Positions 1 to 6,217 of a DNA stretch of 10,006 nucleotides are shown piece by piece. Source of the DNA: Anaerolineales bacterium (GTDB lineage: Bacteria > Chloroflexota > Anaerolineae > Anaerolineales > Villigracilaceae); contig JAICQC010000150.1 in assembly GCA_025938055.1 (NCBI GenBank), forward strand, positions 1 to 10,006. The letters run 5' to 3'. Below the pieces are notes generated by a model that saw only the letters and a program-made list of their open reading frames with translations, had not been told where the DNA came from and searched no databases. Numbering within the stretch: the first letter of the stretch is position 1; each line of letters begins with the position of its first letter. The position numbers and the translations under genes are program-made.

Positions 1-1
1 G

Positions 2-124
2 CCAGCCCTTCCTCAGGTTCCTGTGGCTGAAATATCAAGTTTATTCCTGCTCCCTGTCGTCATTGCCGTTTCTGTCTTATGGGTTCTTGGGAATGGACTG
101 TTGTTAAGAACCCGAACAAAATAA
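2..124 (+). CDS. 3' end of a membrane-anchored protein (partial)
   Basis: An open frame enters from the left edge and stops at TAA 122-124, giving 40 residues. It reads as a short Pro-rich stretch (PALPQVPVAE), then a hydrophobic segment of about 20 residues (LFLLPVVIAVSVLWVLGNGL), then a basic tail (LLLRTRTK). That is the usual shape of a C-terminal membrane anchor with a positively charged cytoplasmic end. The body of the protein is outside the window, so the family cannot be named. The next gene begins 43 bases downstream with no terminator between, so the two may be co-transcribed. It could also be an accidental open frame, but the hydrophobic-then-basic ending argues for a real gene end. 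Confidence 0.55.
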   Translation, partial: PALPQVPVAEISSLFLLPVVIAVSVLWVLGNGLLLRTRTK

Positions 125-136
125 CCCCTGCAGGGG
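125..136. repeat. 12-bp perfect palindrome after the stop codon
   Basis: CCCCTGCAGGGG is a perfect inverted repeat directly after the upstream stop codon. There is no following T-run, so it is not a convincing terminator. It could be an operator or a chance palindrome. Confidence 0.3.
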
Positions 137-167
137 CGATCCTGTACCTCGCATAAGGAGAATTTTC

Positions 168-659
168 ATGTCCGACATCCTGCGCCTGTTTTTTGCAATC
201 CTTCTATTGACCATTGGGCTGGGAGCCTACTTCCTGGTTGCGAGTGCATTATTTCCCCGGCGTGTTGCAAAGGCGAAAGCCATGATTCAATCGATGCCCG
301 GGCGCGCCTTTGGGGTTGGGCTGGTGAATTTTGTCTTCTTCGCCGTGATTGCAATGGCATTGCTTGCTGTTGCTGAAAATGCAGGACCGCTGATCAGCGT
401 AGTTCTCACGATCCCTGCTCTTCTGATCCTTGCTGTTCTTGCCATCCTCCTTTCTTTTGGGCTGGCGGGGATGTCCAGCCTGGTCGGTGAGCGTCTTTTC
501 CCCGACATCTCTGTATGGAAACAAACGCTATGGGGAGTGGTATGCCTCACCCTCGCATCTGCTTTGCCATTTGTTGGCTGGTTCCTGTTAATCCCCTATG
601 TGAGTTTTGTCGGCATTGGCGCGGTGATCCTGGGTTTTTTCCGGCGTGAAGGAGCTTGA
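168..659 (+). CDS. Small polytopic membrane protein, function unknown (paralogue 1)
   Basis: This is a 163-residue, strongly hydrophobic protein. Likely membrane segments lie at residues 5-29, 47-69 and 74-100. A last long hydrophobic stretch at 119-157 probably forms a hairpin of two helices around LPFVGWFLLIPY. A short basic loop (RRVAKAKA, 30-37) follows helix 1, and the tail FFRREGA is basic. The start is well supported: AAGGAG at 155-160 lies 7 bases before ATG 168. No catalytic motif is visible. The gene is closed by the terminator at 694-725. It is a paralogue of the protein at 814-1347. Both begin M-[SA]-D-I, have an LFP motif at the end of helix 1, a helix pair in the middle, and a P-[FI]-[VI]-GW-[FL] turn in the last hydrophobic stretch. 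I do not recognise a named family. Confidence 0.85.
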   Translation: MSDILRLFFAILLLTIGLGAYFLVASALFPRRVAKAKAMIQSMPGRAFGVGLVNFVFFAVIAMALLAVAENAGPLISVVLTIPALLILAVLAILLSFGLAGMSSLVGERLFPDISVWKQTLWGVVCLTLASALPFVGWFLLIPYVSFVGIGAVILGFFRREGA

Positions 660-693
660 ACGGGTAGAAGCACAAAGATCGCTGCGATCTTTT

Positions 694-725
694 CAAAAGG
701 CGCTTACTAGGCGCCTTTTGTTTTT
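694..725 (+). terminator. Rho-independent terminator after the first membrane protein gene
   Basis: CAAAAGGCGC (694-703) pairs perfectly with GCGCCTTTTG (711-720) around a 7-base loop, followed by TTTTT at 721-725. A second perfect 8-bp hairpin lies just upstream (AAAGATCG 674-681, CTG loop, CGATCTTT 685-692), making a tandem arrangement. This is a textbook intrinsic terminator. It shows that a frame read through 646-813 would be translating a terminator rather than protein. Confidence 0.88.
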
Positions 726-745
726 AATCCTGGTGAACGTTATAG

Positions 746-774
746 TTGACACTGCAACTTTCCTGCCGTATTCC
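746..774 (+). promoter_or_regulatory. Candidate sigma-70-type promoter for the second membrane gene
   Basis: A perfect -35 TTGACA (746-751) is followed, after a 17-base spacer, by TATTCC (769-774), which is only a weak -10. It lies between the terminator and the gene start at 814, where a promoter is expected. The -10 match is poor, so this is a candidate only. Confidence 0.4.
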
Positions 775-799
775 CTGTATTTCTTATATCAAACAAACG

Positions 800-805
800 A
801 AAGGA
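800..805 (+). promoter_or_regulatory. Ribosome binding site that fixes the start at 814
   Basis: AAAGGA ends 8 bases before ATG 814. The alternative GTG at 646 lies inside the preceding gene, and its frame crosses the terminator at 694-725. This site therefore supports the shorter protein. Confidence 0.65.
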
Positions 806-813
806 TATTCCCT

Positions 814-1347
814 ATGGCTGATATTTCCGCCATCTTCTTTATTCTGCTCATTCTGGGCATTGCCTTCCCTGCCATGCTCACTGTATGGTGGCTGCTGTTC
901 CCGGCTCTGATCGGCAGAGCCCAGGCGCGCGTTGAACAGACCCTGTCACAGACATTCTGGCTGGGGCTCATCATGCTGATCGGTTTGATGATTCCCATCA
1001 TGATCCTGTTCGCGCTTCCGTTTGGTCCCGCCAAGTTCTTTGGCTGGATTCTACTCGCAGCCTCCCTCGGATTTTCATCGATTGGTTCTGCCGGGATTGC
1101 GGCGCACCTGGCAAATCGCCTGACGCAGCATGGTCATGGTAGCGCATCGGGAGCCTTCATCCGGGGAGCGGTTGTGTTGGAGTTGGCTGCGTTCTTTCCC
1201 ATCATCGGATGGCTCTTCCTCTGGCCGTTTTTCCTTATCCTGGCTTTGGGCGCGACCGGTTTCGCGCTCTTGAAGTGGATGCCGAGCGAGAAGTCTCAAA
1301 TCTCATCCACTGTCGCCAATGCCCCGCGCACAGCGTCTACCCTCTAA
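814..1347 (+). CDS. Small polytopic membrane protein, function unknown (paralogue 2)
   Basis: The protein has 177 residues from ATG 814. An open frame extends back to GTG 646 (233 aa), but those extra 56 codons overlap the previous gene and encode the terminator stem, so I reject them. Hydrophobic segments lie at about residues 4-30, 47-69, 73-100 and 115-153, the same spacing as in the paralogue at 168-659. The last one carries FFPIIGWLFLWPFF, matching LPFVGWFLLIPY there. The C-terminal 25 residues are polar (KSQISSTVANAPRTASTL) and have no counterpart in paralogue 1. It lies 41 bases before the DUF1800 gene with no terminator between, so it may be the first gene of that transcription unit. 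Its role is unknown. A membrane partner for the exported DUF1800/DUF1501 proteins is possible but unproven. Confidence 0.82.
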   Translation: MADISAIFFILLILGIAFPAMLTVWWLLFPALIGRAQARVEQTLSQTFWLGLIMLIGLMIPIMILFALPFGPAKFFGWILLAASLGFSSIGSAGIAAHLANRLTQHGHGSASGAFIRGAVVLELAAFFPIIGWLFLWPFFLILALGATGFALLKWMPSEKSQISSTVANAPRTASTL

Positions 1348-1388
1348 GCCCCACCTTCCTCATCAATTACCACTTACTGATTATTAAC

Positions 1389-2867
1389 ATGCTTTCCCGA
1401 CGTGACTTCCTCAAACTCGGCGCCCTGGTCACTGCCAGTGCAGCGCTATCCTCCTGTGCTCCCGCGTACCGCAGGTTGGCAGGTGATCTGCCTGTCCTCC
1501 CATGGGTACCGCTGCCTGCACGGGATTTCCTTGCTTTGCAGCGTCTTACCTTTGGTCCACGCGTCGAAGAGCGTGTTCGCTTCCAGGAAATTGGATTGCA
1601 GTCATGGATCGAAGAACAGCTCGATTTTAAAACCATCGATGATTTTGACTGCGACCTTTTCCTCAGCCCTTTCAAAACACTGAAGATGGAAGCCAATGAG
1701 CTCGAAGGCATCAGCAACCAGCTCTTTGATGGCTATGATCGCGAGACAATTCCCAATGAATTGCGTCAGACAGCCTTCATCAGACAGACCTTCAGCCGGC
1801 GCCAGCTTTATGAACTCATGGTCGAGTTTTGGACAGACCATTTCAACATTTTTGTTGAGAAAGGCAATTGCTTTTATCTCAAAACTGTGGATGACCGCGA
1901 AGTGATTCGCAAACACGCCATGGGATCGTTTCGCGATCTGGTCTGGGCATCTGCACACTCGCCTGCGATGATGGAGTATCTCGATAACCAGGCAAACCAT
2001 AAGGGCGCGCCCAACGAGAACTACGCTCGCGAACTGATGGAATTGCACACACTCGGTGTGGACGGCGGCTACACCCAGCAGGATGTGATGGAACTGGCGC
2101 GCTGCCTCACAGGCTGGACGGTCAAGAAACATTTCTGGCTTGGCGATTTTGTCTTCCAGGAAGACTTGCACGACTCAGGCATAAAACATGTGCTGGGTAT
2201 GACGATCGCAAACGCAGGCATTAAAGAAGCCGAGCAAGTGATCGAAATGCTCGTGGCACACCCCAGCACTGCGCAATTCATTGCGACAAAGCTGGCGCGC
2301 CGCTTCATTGCCGATGAACCGCCACAGGAGATTGTGGAGAAAGCTGCGCGAGCTTTCCTCGATACAAAGGGTGATATCAAGTCTGTCTTACGCATAATCC
2401 TGCTGGATGGACTGCCTCTCGCGCAGCCGAAATATAAACGTCCTGCAAACTTCATCCTCTCGGCGCTCCGTATGCTGAACGCGGAAACCGACGGCGCGAG
2501 CGTTCAGGAATATCTGCTGCGCATGGGTCAGTCTTATTTCAACTGGCCCACGCCGGATGGCTATCCCGACCGGAGTGAGTCCTGGCAGGGCAACCTCATG
2601 CCGCGCTGGCAGTTCGCTTTTGAATTCATTCGCAACGAGATCGATGGAACAATACACAACCTCCATGCATTGATAAGCGCCTCTTCAGGCGACAGTTTGC
2701 AGGAGGATGTGGATGCAATCGCATCTTTGTTGCTGGGCGCGCCCATCACCTCGGTCGCACGGGATGAGTTGATCGCGTCTGTTATCTCAGCCGGCGCCTC
2801 CGAGGAAGAGACTCTGCAAATCGTCACCGCGGGGTTGCTCGCTTCCCCTGCATTTCAGTGGAGATGA
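1389..2867 (+). CDS. DUF1800-family protein with Tat lipoprotein signal
   Basis: This is a 492-residue protein of the DUF1800 family, which is usually encoded next to a DUF1501 protein; neither has a well-defined biochemical role. The N-terminus is a twin-arginine signal (SRRDFLK, residues 3-9), a hydrophobic core, and a lipobox LSSC with C23. It is therefore predicted to be exported folded by Tat and lipid-anchored on the outer face of the membrane. Family hallmarks are RLTFGPR (52-58), ELMVEFWTDHFNIF (142-155), NENYARELMELHTLGV (209-224), ELARCLTGWTV (235-245) and NWPTPDGYP (385-393). The frame is open back to 1209, but that would overlap the previous gene and bury the signal peptide, so ATG 1389 is chosen. 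No clear Shine-Dalgarno precedes it. The gene for the DUF1501 partner follows 75 bases downstream. Confidence 0.92.
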   Translation: MLSRRDFLKLGALVTASAALSSCAPAYRRLAGDLPVLPWVPLPARDFLALQRLTFGPRVEERVRFQEIGLQSWIEEQLDFKTIDDFDCDLFLSPFKTLKMEANELEGISNQLFDGYDRETIPNELRQTAFIRQTFSRRQLYELMVEFWTDHFNIFVEKGNCFYLKTVDDREVIRKHAMGSFRDLVWASAHSPAMMEYLDNQANHKGAPNENYARELMELHTLGVDGGYTQQDVMELARCLTGWTVKKHFWLGDFVFQEDLHDSGIKHVLGMTIANAGIKEAEQVIEMLVAHPSTAQFIATKLARRFIADEPPQEIVEKAARAFLDTKGDIKSVLRIILLDGLPLAQPKYKRPANFILSALRMLNAETDGASVQEYLLRMGQSYFNWPTPDGYPDRSESWQGNLMPRWQFAFEFIRNEIDGTIHNLHALISASSGDSLQEDVDAIASLLLGAPITSVARDELIASVISAGASEEETLQIVTAGLLASPAFQWR

Positions 2868-2871
2868 CTTG

Positions 2872-2923
2872 TGGAGTCCAACAGCTGGCTATTGGAATAA
2901 CGGGAGCAAGCTCCCTGACTCCA
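2872..2923. repeat. Palindromic intergenic element between DUF1800 and DUF1501 genes
   Basis: An outer stem TGGAGTC (2872-2878) / GACTCCA (2917-2923) encloses a perfect inner hairpin GGGAGC (2902-2907), AA loop, GCTCCC (2910-2915). A smaller possible arm is CCAA (2878-2881) / TTGG (2892-2895). It fills nearly the whole gap and is not followed by a T-run, so it is unlikely to be a simple terminator. The form resembles dispersed REP-like palindromes, but copy number cannot be judged from one window. It could also be an mRNA-stability or attenuation structure between co-transcribed genes. Confidence 0.5.
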
Positions 2924-2942
2924 AAATCTTAGGAGATCAATT

Positions 2943-4145
2943 ATGTTACCTACCCTCACACAAACATTGCCCACATGGATGCCTCGCCTCGCCTTTGCGC
3001 CACAAAATGCCGCGCCGCGCGGCGATACCCTGGTCGTTGTGTTCCTGCGCGGTGCCGCGGATGTGTTGAACATGGTCGTGCCGCATGGCGAAGATGCATA
3101 TTATGAATTGCGTCCAGCTCTCGGTATTCCACGTCCCGATGACTCAAAAGTAAAACCAGCAGAGCGCGCTATTGACCTGGATGGGTTCTTCGGATTTCAT
3201 CCCACCATGCAGTCATTACTTGACGCGTGGCAAAGTGAACACCTCGCCATCATCCATGCGTGCGGCGCGCCGGATGAATCACGCAGTCACTTCAAAGCCA
3301 TGGAATTGATGGAGCGCGGCGTGGACGATGAACGCGGTCCCGCTTCGGGCTGGATCGGTCGGCACCTTGCCACATTGAACACCGGCAATTCGTCGCCTCT
3401 GCGTGCAGTCGGAATGGGTACGCGTCCACAGCGCAGCCTGAGTGGAACAGTTCCGGTTTCGGCGCTGCGTTCCATCGCAGATTTTCACCTGGGCGGCGAC
3501 CCGCGTGCCCTGCAGCAGATGCGCCAGGCACTCAACACTGTCTATGCAGACGATGTACTGGGGCAGGATACACTTTCCATCATGGATACACTGGAAACAC
3601 TCGATCCGCTCACATACACTGCCTCACAAAACGCCCGGTATCCCGATTCGGAATTTGGGCTTGCGCTCAAGCAAACTGCCATGCTCATCAAAGCGGAAGT
3701 GGGACTCGAGATCTCTGCGATTGACGTGGGTGGCTGGGACACGCACTTCGCGCAGGGCTCTACGAGCGGGCTAATGCCCAACCTCATGGAAGACCTGGCG
3801 GAAGGACTTGCCGCCTTCCATGCGGATATGCGCGATCACATGAATGACCTTACCGTCGTTACCATGTCTGAGTTTGGGCGGCGCGCTTCCGAAAACGGAA
3901 GCCTGGGAACGGATCACGGTCACGGCAGTATGATGATGGTGTTGGGAGGGAACGTCCATGGGGGAAAAGTTCACGGGCAGTGGCCCGGGATGCAGGAGGG
4001 TCAGTTGATCGGTCCCGGCGACCTGGCGGTGACAACCGACTATCGTGATGTCCTGTCCGAAGTCCTAGTGAAGCGGTTGAATAACCCCGCGACCCAGGAG
4101 ATTTTTCCGGATTATCAGCCAGGTATAGTCAATGTGATGAAATAA
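2943..4145 (+). CDS. DUF1501-family protein (alkaline-phosphatase/sulfatase-like fold), no Tat motif
   Basis: This is a 400-residue protein of the DUF1501 family, the usual partner of DUF1800 proteins. Family signatures are VVVFLRGAADVLNMVVPHGE (31-50), DESRSHF (111-117), GGWDTH (263-268), TMSEFGRRASENGS (307-320) and LGTDHGHGS (321-329). The His/Asp-rich GGWDTH and GTDHGHG motifs are the likely metal or active-site elements by comparison with the alkaline phosphatase superfamily. AGGAGA at 2931-2936 lies 6 bases before ATG 2943, and an in-frame TGA at 2916 rules out a longer start. The N-terminus (TWMPRLAFAPQ) looks like the last part of a Tat signal peptide, with the LAFA cleavage region, but the RR region and hydrophobic core are missing. 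It may ride through Tat bound to the DUF1800 protein, stay in the cytoplasm, or be a truncated gene. Confidence 0.9.
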   Translation: MLPTLTQTLPTWMPRLAFAPQNAAPRGDTLVVVFLRGAADVLNMVVPHGEDAYYELRPALGIPRPDDSKVKPAERAIDLDGFFGFHPTMQSLLDAWQSEHLAIIHACGAPDESRSHFKAMELMERGVDDERGPASGWIGRHLATLNTGNSSPLRAVGMGTRPQRSLSGTVPVSALRSIADFHLGGDPRALQQMRQALNTVYADDVLGQDTLSIMDTLETLDPLTYTASQNARYPDSEFGLALKQTAMLIKAEVGLEISAIDVGGWDTHFAQGSTSGLMPNLMEDLAEGLAAFHADMRDHMNDLTVVTMSEFGRRASENGSLGTDHGHGSMMMVLGGNVHGGKVHGQWPGMQEGQLIGPGDLAVTTDYRDVLSEVLVKRLNNPATQEIFPDYQPGIVNVMK

Positions 4146-4166
4146 TGCCAGGGAATGGCATGGTGC

Positions 4167-4195
4167 TTGAATTCCCGTTTGACTTATGCTACACT
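4167..4195 (+). promoter_or_regulatory. Promoter of the small leader-like unit
   Basis: A -35 TTGAAT (4167-4172) and a -10 TACACT (4190-4195) are separated by exactly 17 bases. An extended -10 TG lies at 4187-4188 (TGC-TACACT). Transcription would start near 4202, about 11 bases before the Shine-Dalgarno of the small frame at 4228. A weak 6-bp hairpin (4145-4161) lies between this promoter and the DUF1501 stop codon. The promoter is independent of the upstream genes. Confidence 0.6.
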
Positions 4196-4214
4196 TGCAC
4201 AATCTAACAAAGAA

Positions 4215-4275
4215 AGGAGGTACGGCAATGGCAAGGAAGAGAGAAGTTAAGTTCATACAGATGCAAGTACCTCCT
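4215..4275 (+). promoter_or_regulatory. Predicted hairpin sequestering the Shine-Dalgarno of the small ORF
   Basis: AGGAGGTAC (4215-4223), which contains the Shine-Dalgarno, is perfectly complementary to GTACCTCCT (4267-4275). The 43-base loop is purine-rich and contains the start codon. The second strand is codons 14-16 (Val-Pro-Pro) of the same small frame. When paired, the site would be hidden from ribosomes; a ribosome on the downstream codons would open it. Nine perfect pairs including a whole Shine-Dalgarno is unusual, though a CCTCC match alone can arise by chance. Confidence 0.5.
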
Positions 4276-4293
4276 GTTCGCGCGAACACATAG
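4228..4293 (+). CDS. 21-residue small ORF, possible leader peptide or standalone microprotein
   Basis: ATG 4228 is preceded by a near-ideal AAAGGAGG (4213-4220) with 7-base spacing. The frame encodes 21 residues: a basic start MARKREVKF, IQMQ in the middle, then VPPVRANT before TAG 4291-4293. There is no membrane segment and I recognise no family. The Pro-Pro pair (15-16) is the kind of sequence that slows ribosomes, and its codons also form the anti-Shine-Dalgarno strand. With a promoter at 4167-4195 and terminator hairpins at 4321-4380, the gene forms a compact unit of about 180 bases directly ahead of an ABC exporter operon. It may be a regulatory leader peptide for that operon, an independent microprotein, or part of a small RNA. 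The strong translation signals are seen; the role is inference. Confidence 0.55.
   Translation: MARKREVKFIQMQVPPVRANT
4275..4288. repeat. 14-bp perfect palindrome inside the small ORF
   Basis: TGTTCGCGCGAACA is a perfect inverted repeat spanning codons 16-21 of the small frame, directly next to the anti-Shine-Dalgarno strand. As RNA it could form a 5-bp stem with a GCGC loop; as DNA it could be an operator. The arm order GTTC...GAAC is opposite to the CGAAC...GTTCG SOS box. Confidence 0.45.
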
Positions 4294-4320
4294 AACCAAG
4301 CAGGTTTTCGTTCGACACGT

Positions 4321-4360
4321 AACCGCAGGCCGTGCATCGACCTGCGGTTTTGCTTTCTTA
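4321..4360 (+). terminator. Intrinsic terminator after the small ORF
   Basis: AACCGCAGG (4321-4329) pairs perfectly with CCTGCGGTT (4341-4349) across an 11-base loop, followed by the T-rich run TTGCTTTCTT. It would end the small transcript, or attenuate transcription into the exporter operon. A second partial copy of the left arm (AACC, two extra bases, GCAGG) lies at 4294-4304, just after the small ORF stop codon. Confidence 0.7.
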
Positions 4361-4380
4361 AGGGACAAAAGTCTCTTTTT
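4360..4380 (+). terminator. Second terminator-like hairpin before the ABC operon
   Basis: AAGGGAC (4360-4366) pairs with GTCTCTT (4371-4377), with one G-U pair and an AAAA loop, and runs into TTT and CTATTT. It is weaker than the one before it. It lies only 8 bases before the Shine-Dalgarno of the ATPase gene, so it could also affect translation of that gene. Confidence 0.4.
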
Positions 4381-4400
4381 CTATTTCAGGAATAAGTCAT

Positions 4401-5399
4401 ATGTCTGTCATTGAAGTCAGGGAACTCACCAAAGTATTCAAGATCCCCAAAAAGGAACCGGGCCTGGGCGGCGCGGTGAGGGGGCTTTTCCGCCCACGGT
4501 ATGAGAACAAGACTGCCGTAGATGGGATTAATTTCAGACTGGATGCCGGCGAGATCGTCGGCTATATCGGCGTGAACGGCGCGGGGAAGTCCACCACGAT
4601 CAAGATGCTGACAGGTGTTCTCATGCCCACGAGTGGAAGCGTCACCGTGCTGGGACGCGACCCGCACCGTCAGCGCGTGGACAACGCGCGCGACATCGGT
4701 GTGGTCTTCGGTCAGCGCACGCAGTTGTGGTGGGACCTGGCGCTGATCGAGTCGCTCAACCTGATCGCCCGGATCTACGATGTCCATCCAGCCCAGTACC
4801 GGTTGATGCTCGACAAATTTACCGAGACGCTCGAGCTGGGTGAACTGCTCAATACGCCGGTGCGCAACATGTCGCTCGGGCAGAAGATGCGCTCGGAGCT
4901 GGCAGCCGCGCTCATCCACGAGCCGCGCGTGGTCTATCTGGATGAACCCACCATAGGGCTGGACCTGATCGTCAAGGAACGCATCCGCGACTTTATTAAG
5001 GCGGAGTGCATTGCCAAAGGCATGACCGTCATCCTGACCACTCATGACCTGGGTGACATCGAGGAGCTTTGCCGGCGCGTCATCATCATAGATGATGGGC
5101 GTATCATCTACGACGGACCGATCGAGACCATCAAGAAGAAGTTCGGCAAGTTCCGTGAGATCACCTTCGAGACGGTTGAAGCTGTGAACGGGCTGGACCT
5201 GCCGGAGGGCGCAGAGCTGCTTTCGACAGATGATCACAAGGTACAGATCCGCTTCGATCGTACCGTGAGCACAGCCAGCAGGGTGGCAGGTATGGTGATG
5301 AACCAGATCGAGGTGCGCGACTTCTCCCTCTCGGAGCCGGAACTTTCGGATATCGTTCGGCAGATCTACAACGGGGCACTGGAAAGGGAAGCGCGATGA
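4401..5399 (+). CDS. ABC-2 exporter ATP-binding protein (COG4586-type)
   Basis: This 332-residue cytoplasmic ATPase powers an ABC-2 type exporter. Motifs in order: Walker A GVNGAGKST (57-65), Q-loop in VVFGQRTQLWWDL (Gln105), signature NMSLGQ (156-161), Walker B VVYLDE (177-182) with D-loop GLD, and H-loop TTHD (His215). The FGQRTQLWWDL stretch and the MSLGQ form of the signature are typical of the COG4586 group, which works with COG4587 and COG3694 permeases. Those are the next two genes. The start ATG 4401 has AGGAA at 4388-4392. The stop overlaps the start of the first permease (ATGA), implying translational coupling. The region after residue 240 is a C-terminal extension common in this group. 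The substrate is not known; relatives include putative drug or viologen exporters. Confidence 0.93.
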   Translation: MSVIEVRELTKVFKIPKKEPGLGGAVRGLFRPRYENKTAVDGINFRLDAGEIVGYIGVNGAGKSTTIKMLTGVLMPTSGSVTVLGRDPHRQRVDNARDIGVVFGQRTQLWWDLALIESLNLIARIYDVHPAQYRLMLDKFTETLELGELLNTPVRNMSLGQKMRSELAAALIHEPRVVYLDEPTIGLDLIVKERIRDFIKAECIAKGMTVILTTHDLGDIEELCRRVIIIDDGRIIYDGPIETIKKKFGKFREITFETVEAVNGLDLPEGAELLSTDDHKVQIRFDRTVSTASRVAGMVMNQIEVRDFSLSEPELSDIVRQIYNGALEREAR

Positions 5400-6208
5400 T
5401 CCGGACTGCCAGACGCGATCTCTCAACCTACGCCTCCTTCTTTGCCATGATCCCCAAATTGTTTATGGCGTATCAGGTGTGGTTCTGGGTGGGATTGGTG
5501 CTCAATATCATTAGCATGGCGATCCTGGTCTACTTCTGGCGCGCTGTTTATAACGATGCGATCACGATCTCTGGCCTGGGCTTGAACCAGACTCTCACAT
5601 ATATTTTGCTGGCTTTTATCTTTATGCCGCTCACAGCAAGTGACTTGATCTGGGAGTTCGGTACTAATCTGCGCGAAGGGACGATCATTCATCACCTCCT
5701 GCGCCCGATCAATTTTCAGGGCATGAATTACGCGCAAAGCCTGGGAACCCTGTTCACGCGTATGCTCCTGCAGCTCCCGATGGTCGTTGTGGCTGTTTTG
5801 TTGTTCGGCTTGCGCTTCCCCACGGACCTGGGGACCTGGCTGGCGTTCATCGTCTCCGCATTGCTGGGCTATACCGTGATGTTCTTCTTCAACTGGTTCC
5901 TTGCCTGCCTCACGTTCTACACGACCGAGATCTGGGGACTCGGCGTGTTGATCGAAGGAATGAATTTTTTCCTGAGCGGCGCGCTGGTGCCGCTAGTGAT
6001 GATGCCGGAGTGGGTGCGGAATATCGTGTTGAGCATCCCGTTTGCGCAGGCACTAGCGGTCCCCGTCGGATTGCTGACCGGAATTACTCCTTTGAGCGAT
6101 GCGCCGCGCGTTTGGTTTGTTCAGGTCTTATGGATCGCGGGGATGTGGCTGCTCTCGAGCCTGTTCTTCCGTGTCGCTGTGCGCAAGATCACGGTGCAGG
6201 GAGGGTGA
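5396..6208 (+). CDS. ABC-2 type permease, COG4587-like
   Basis: This 270-residue inner-membrane permease has about six membrane segments (roughly 28-49, 64-82, 115-138, 147-172, 181-202 and 238-259). Its start codon overlaps the ATPase stop by four bases, so the two are translated together. The cytoplasmic motif REGTIIHHLLRPINF (93-107) matches the coupling-loop pattern (xLxRP) of the DUF990-type permeases and is echoed in the second permease. It should pair with the protein at 6318-7106 to form the membrane channel driven by the ATPase at 4401-5399. An internal Met at residue 18 (MIPKLFM) is an alternative start. Confidence 0.9.
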   Translation: MIRTARRDLSTYASFFAMIPKLFMAYQVWFWVGLVLNIISMAILVYFWRAVYNDAITISGLGLNQTLTYILLAFIFMPLTASDLIWEFGTNLREGTIIHHLLRPINFQGMNYAQSLGTLFTRMLLQLPMVVVAVLLFGLRFPTDLGTWLAFIVSALLGYTVMFFFNWFLACLTFYTTEIWGLGVLIEGMNFFLSGALVPLVMMPEWVRNIVLSIPFAQALAVPVGLLTGITPLSDAPRVWFVQVLWIAGMWLLSSLFFRVAVRKITVQGG

Positions 6209-6217
6209 GACTTATCC

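Noticed and set aside
646..813. N-terminal extension of the second membrane protein to GTG 646
   Set aside because: It overlaps the previous gene and runs through a perfect intrinsic terminator. ATG 814 has a good ribosome binding site.
1209..1388. N-terminal extension of the DUF1800 frame back to ATG 1209
   Set aside because: It overlaps the upstream membrane protein gene and would place the Tat signal at residue 61. The RR motif and lipobox fit a start at 1389.
1602..2171. 189-codon open frame on the minus strand inside the DUF1800 gene
   Set aside because: It is antisense to the conserved core of DUF1800, with no start signal and no recognisable domain.
4275..4288. SOS (LexA) box
   Set aside because: The palindrome has GTTC...GAAC order, whereas the Gram-positive-type box is CGAAC...GTTCG. 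The spacing also differs.
4386..5426. 346-codon open frame on the minus strand opposite the ABC ATPase
   Set aside because: It lies almost exactly antisense to a gene with complete ABC motifs, and its translation (rich in His, Asp and Arg) has no domain pattern. It reflects codon bias of the real gene.
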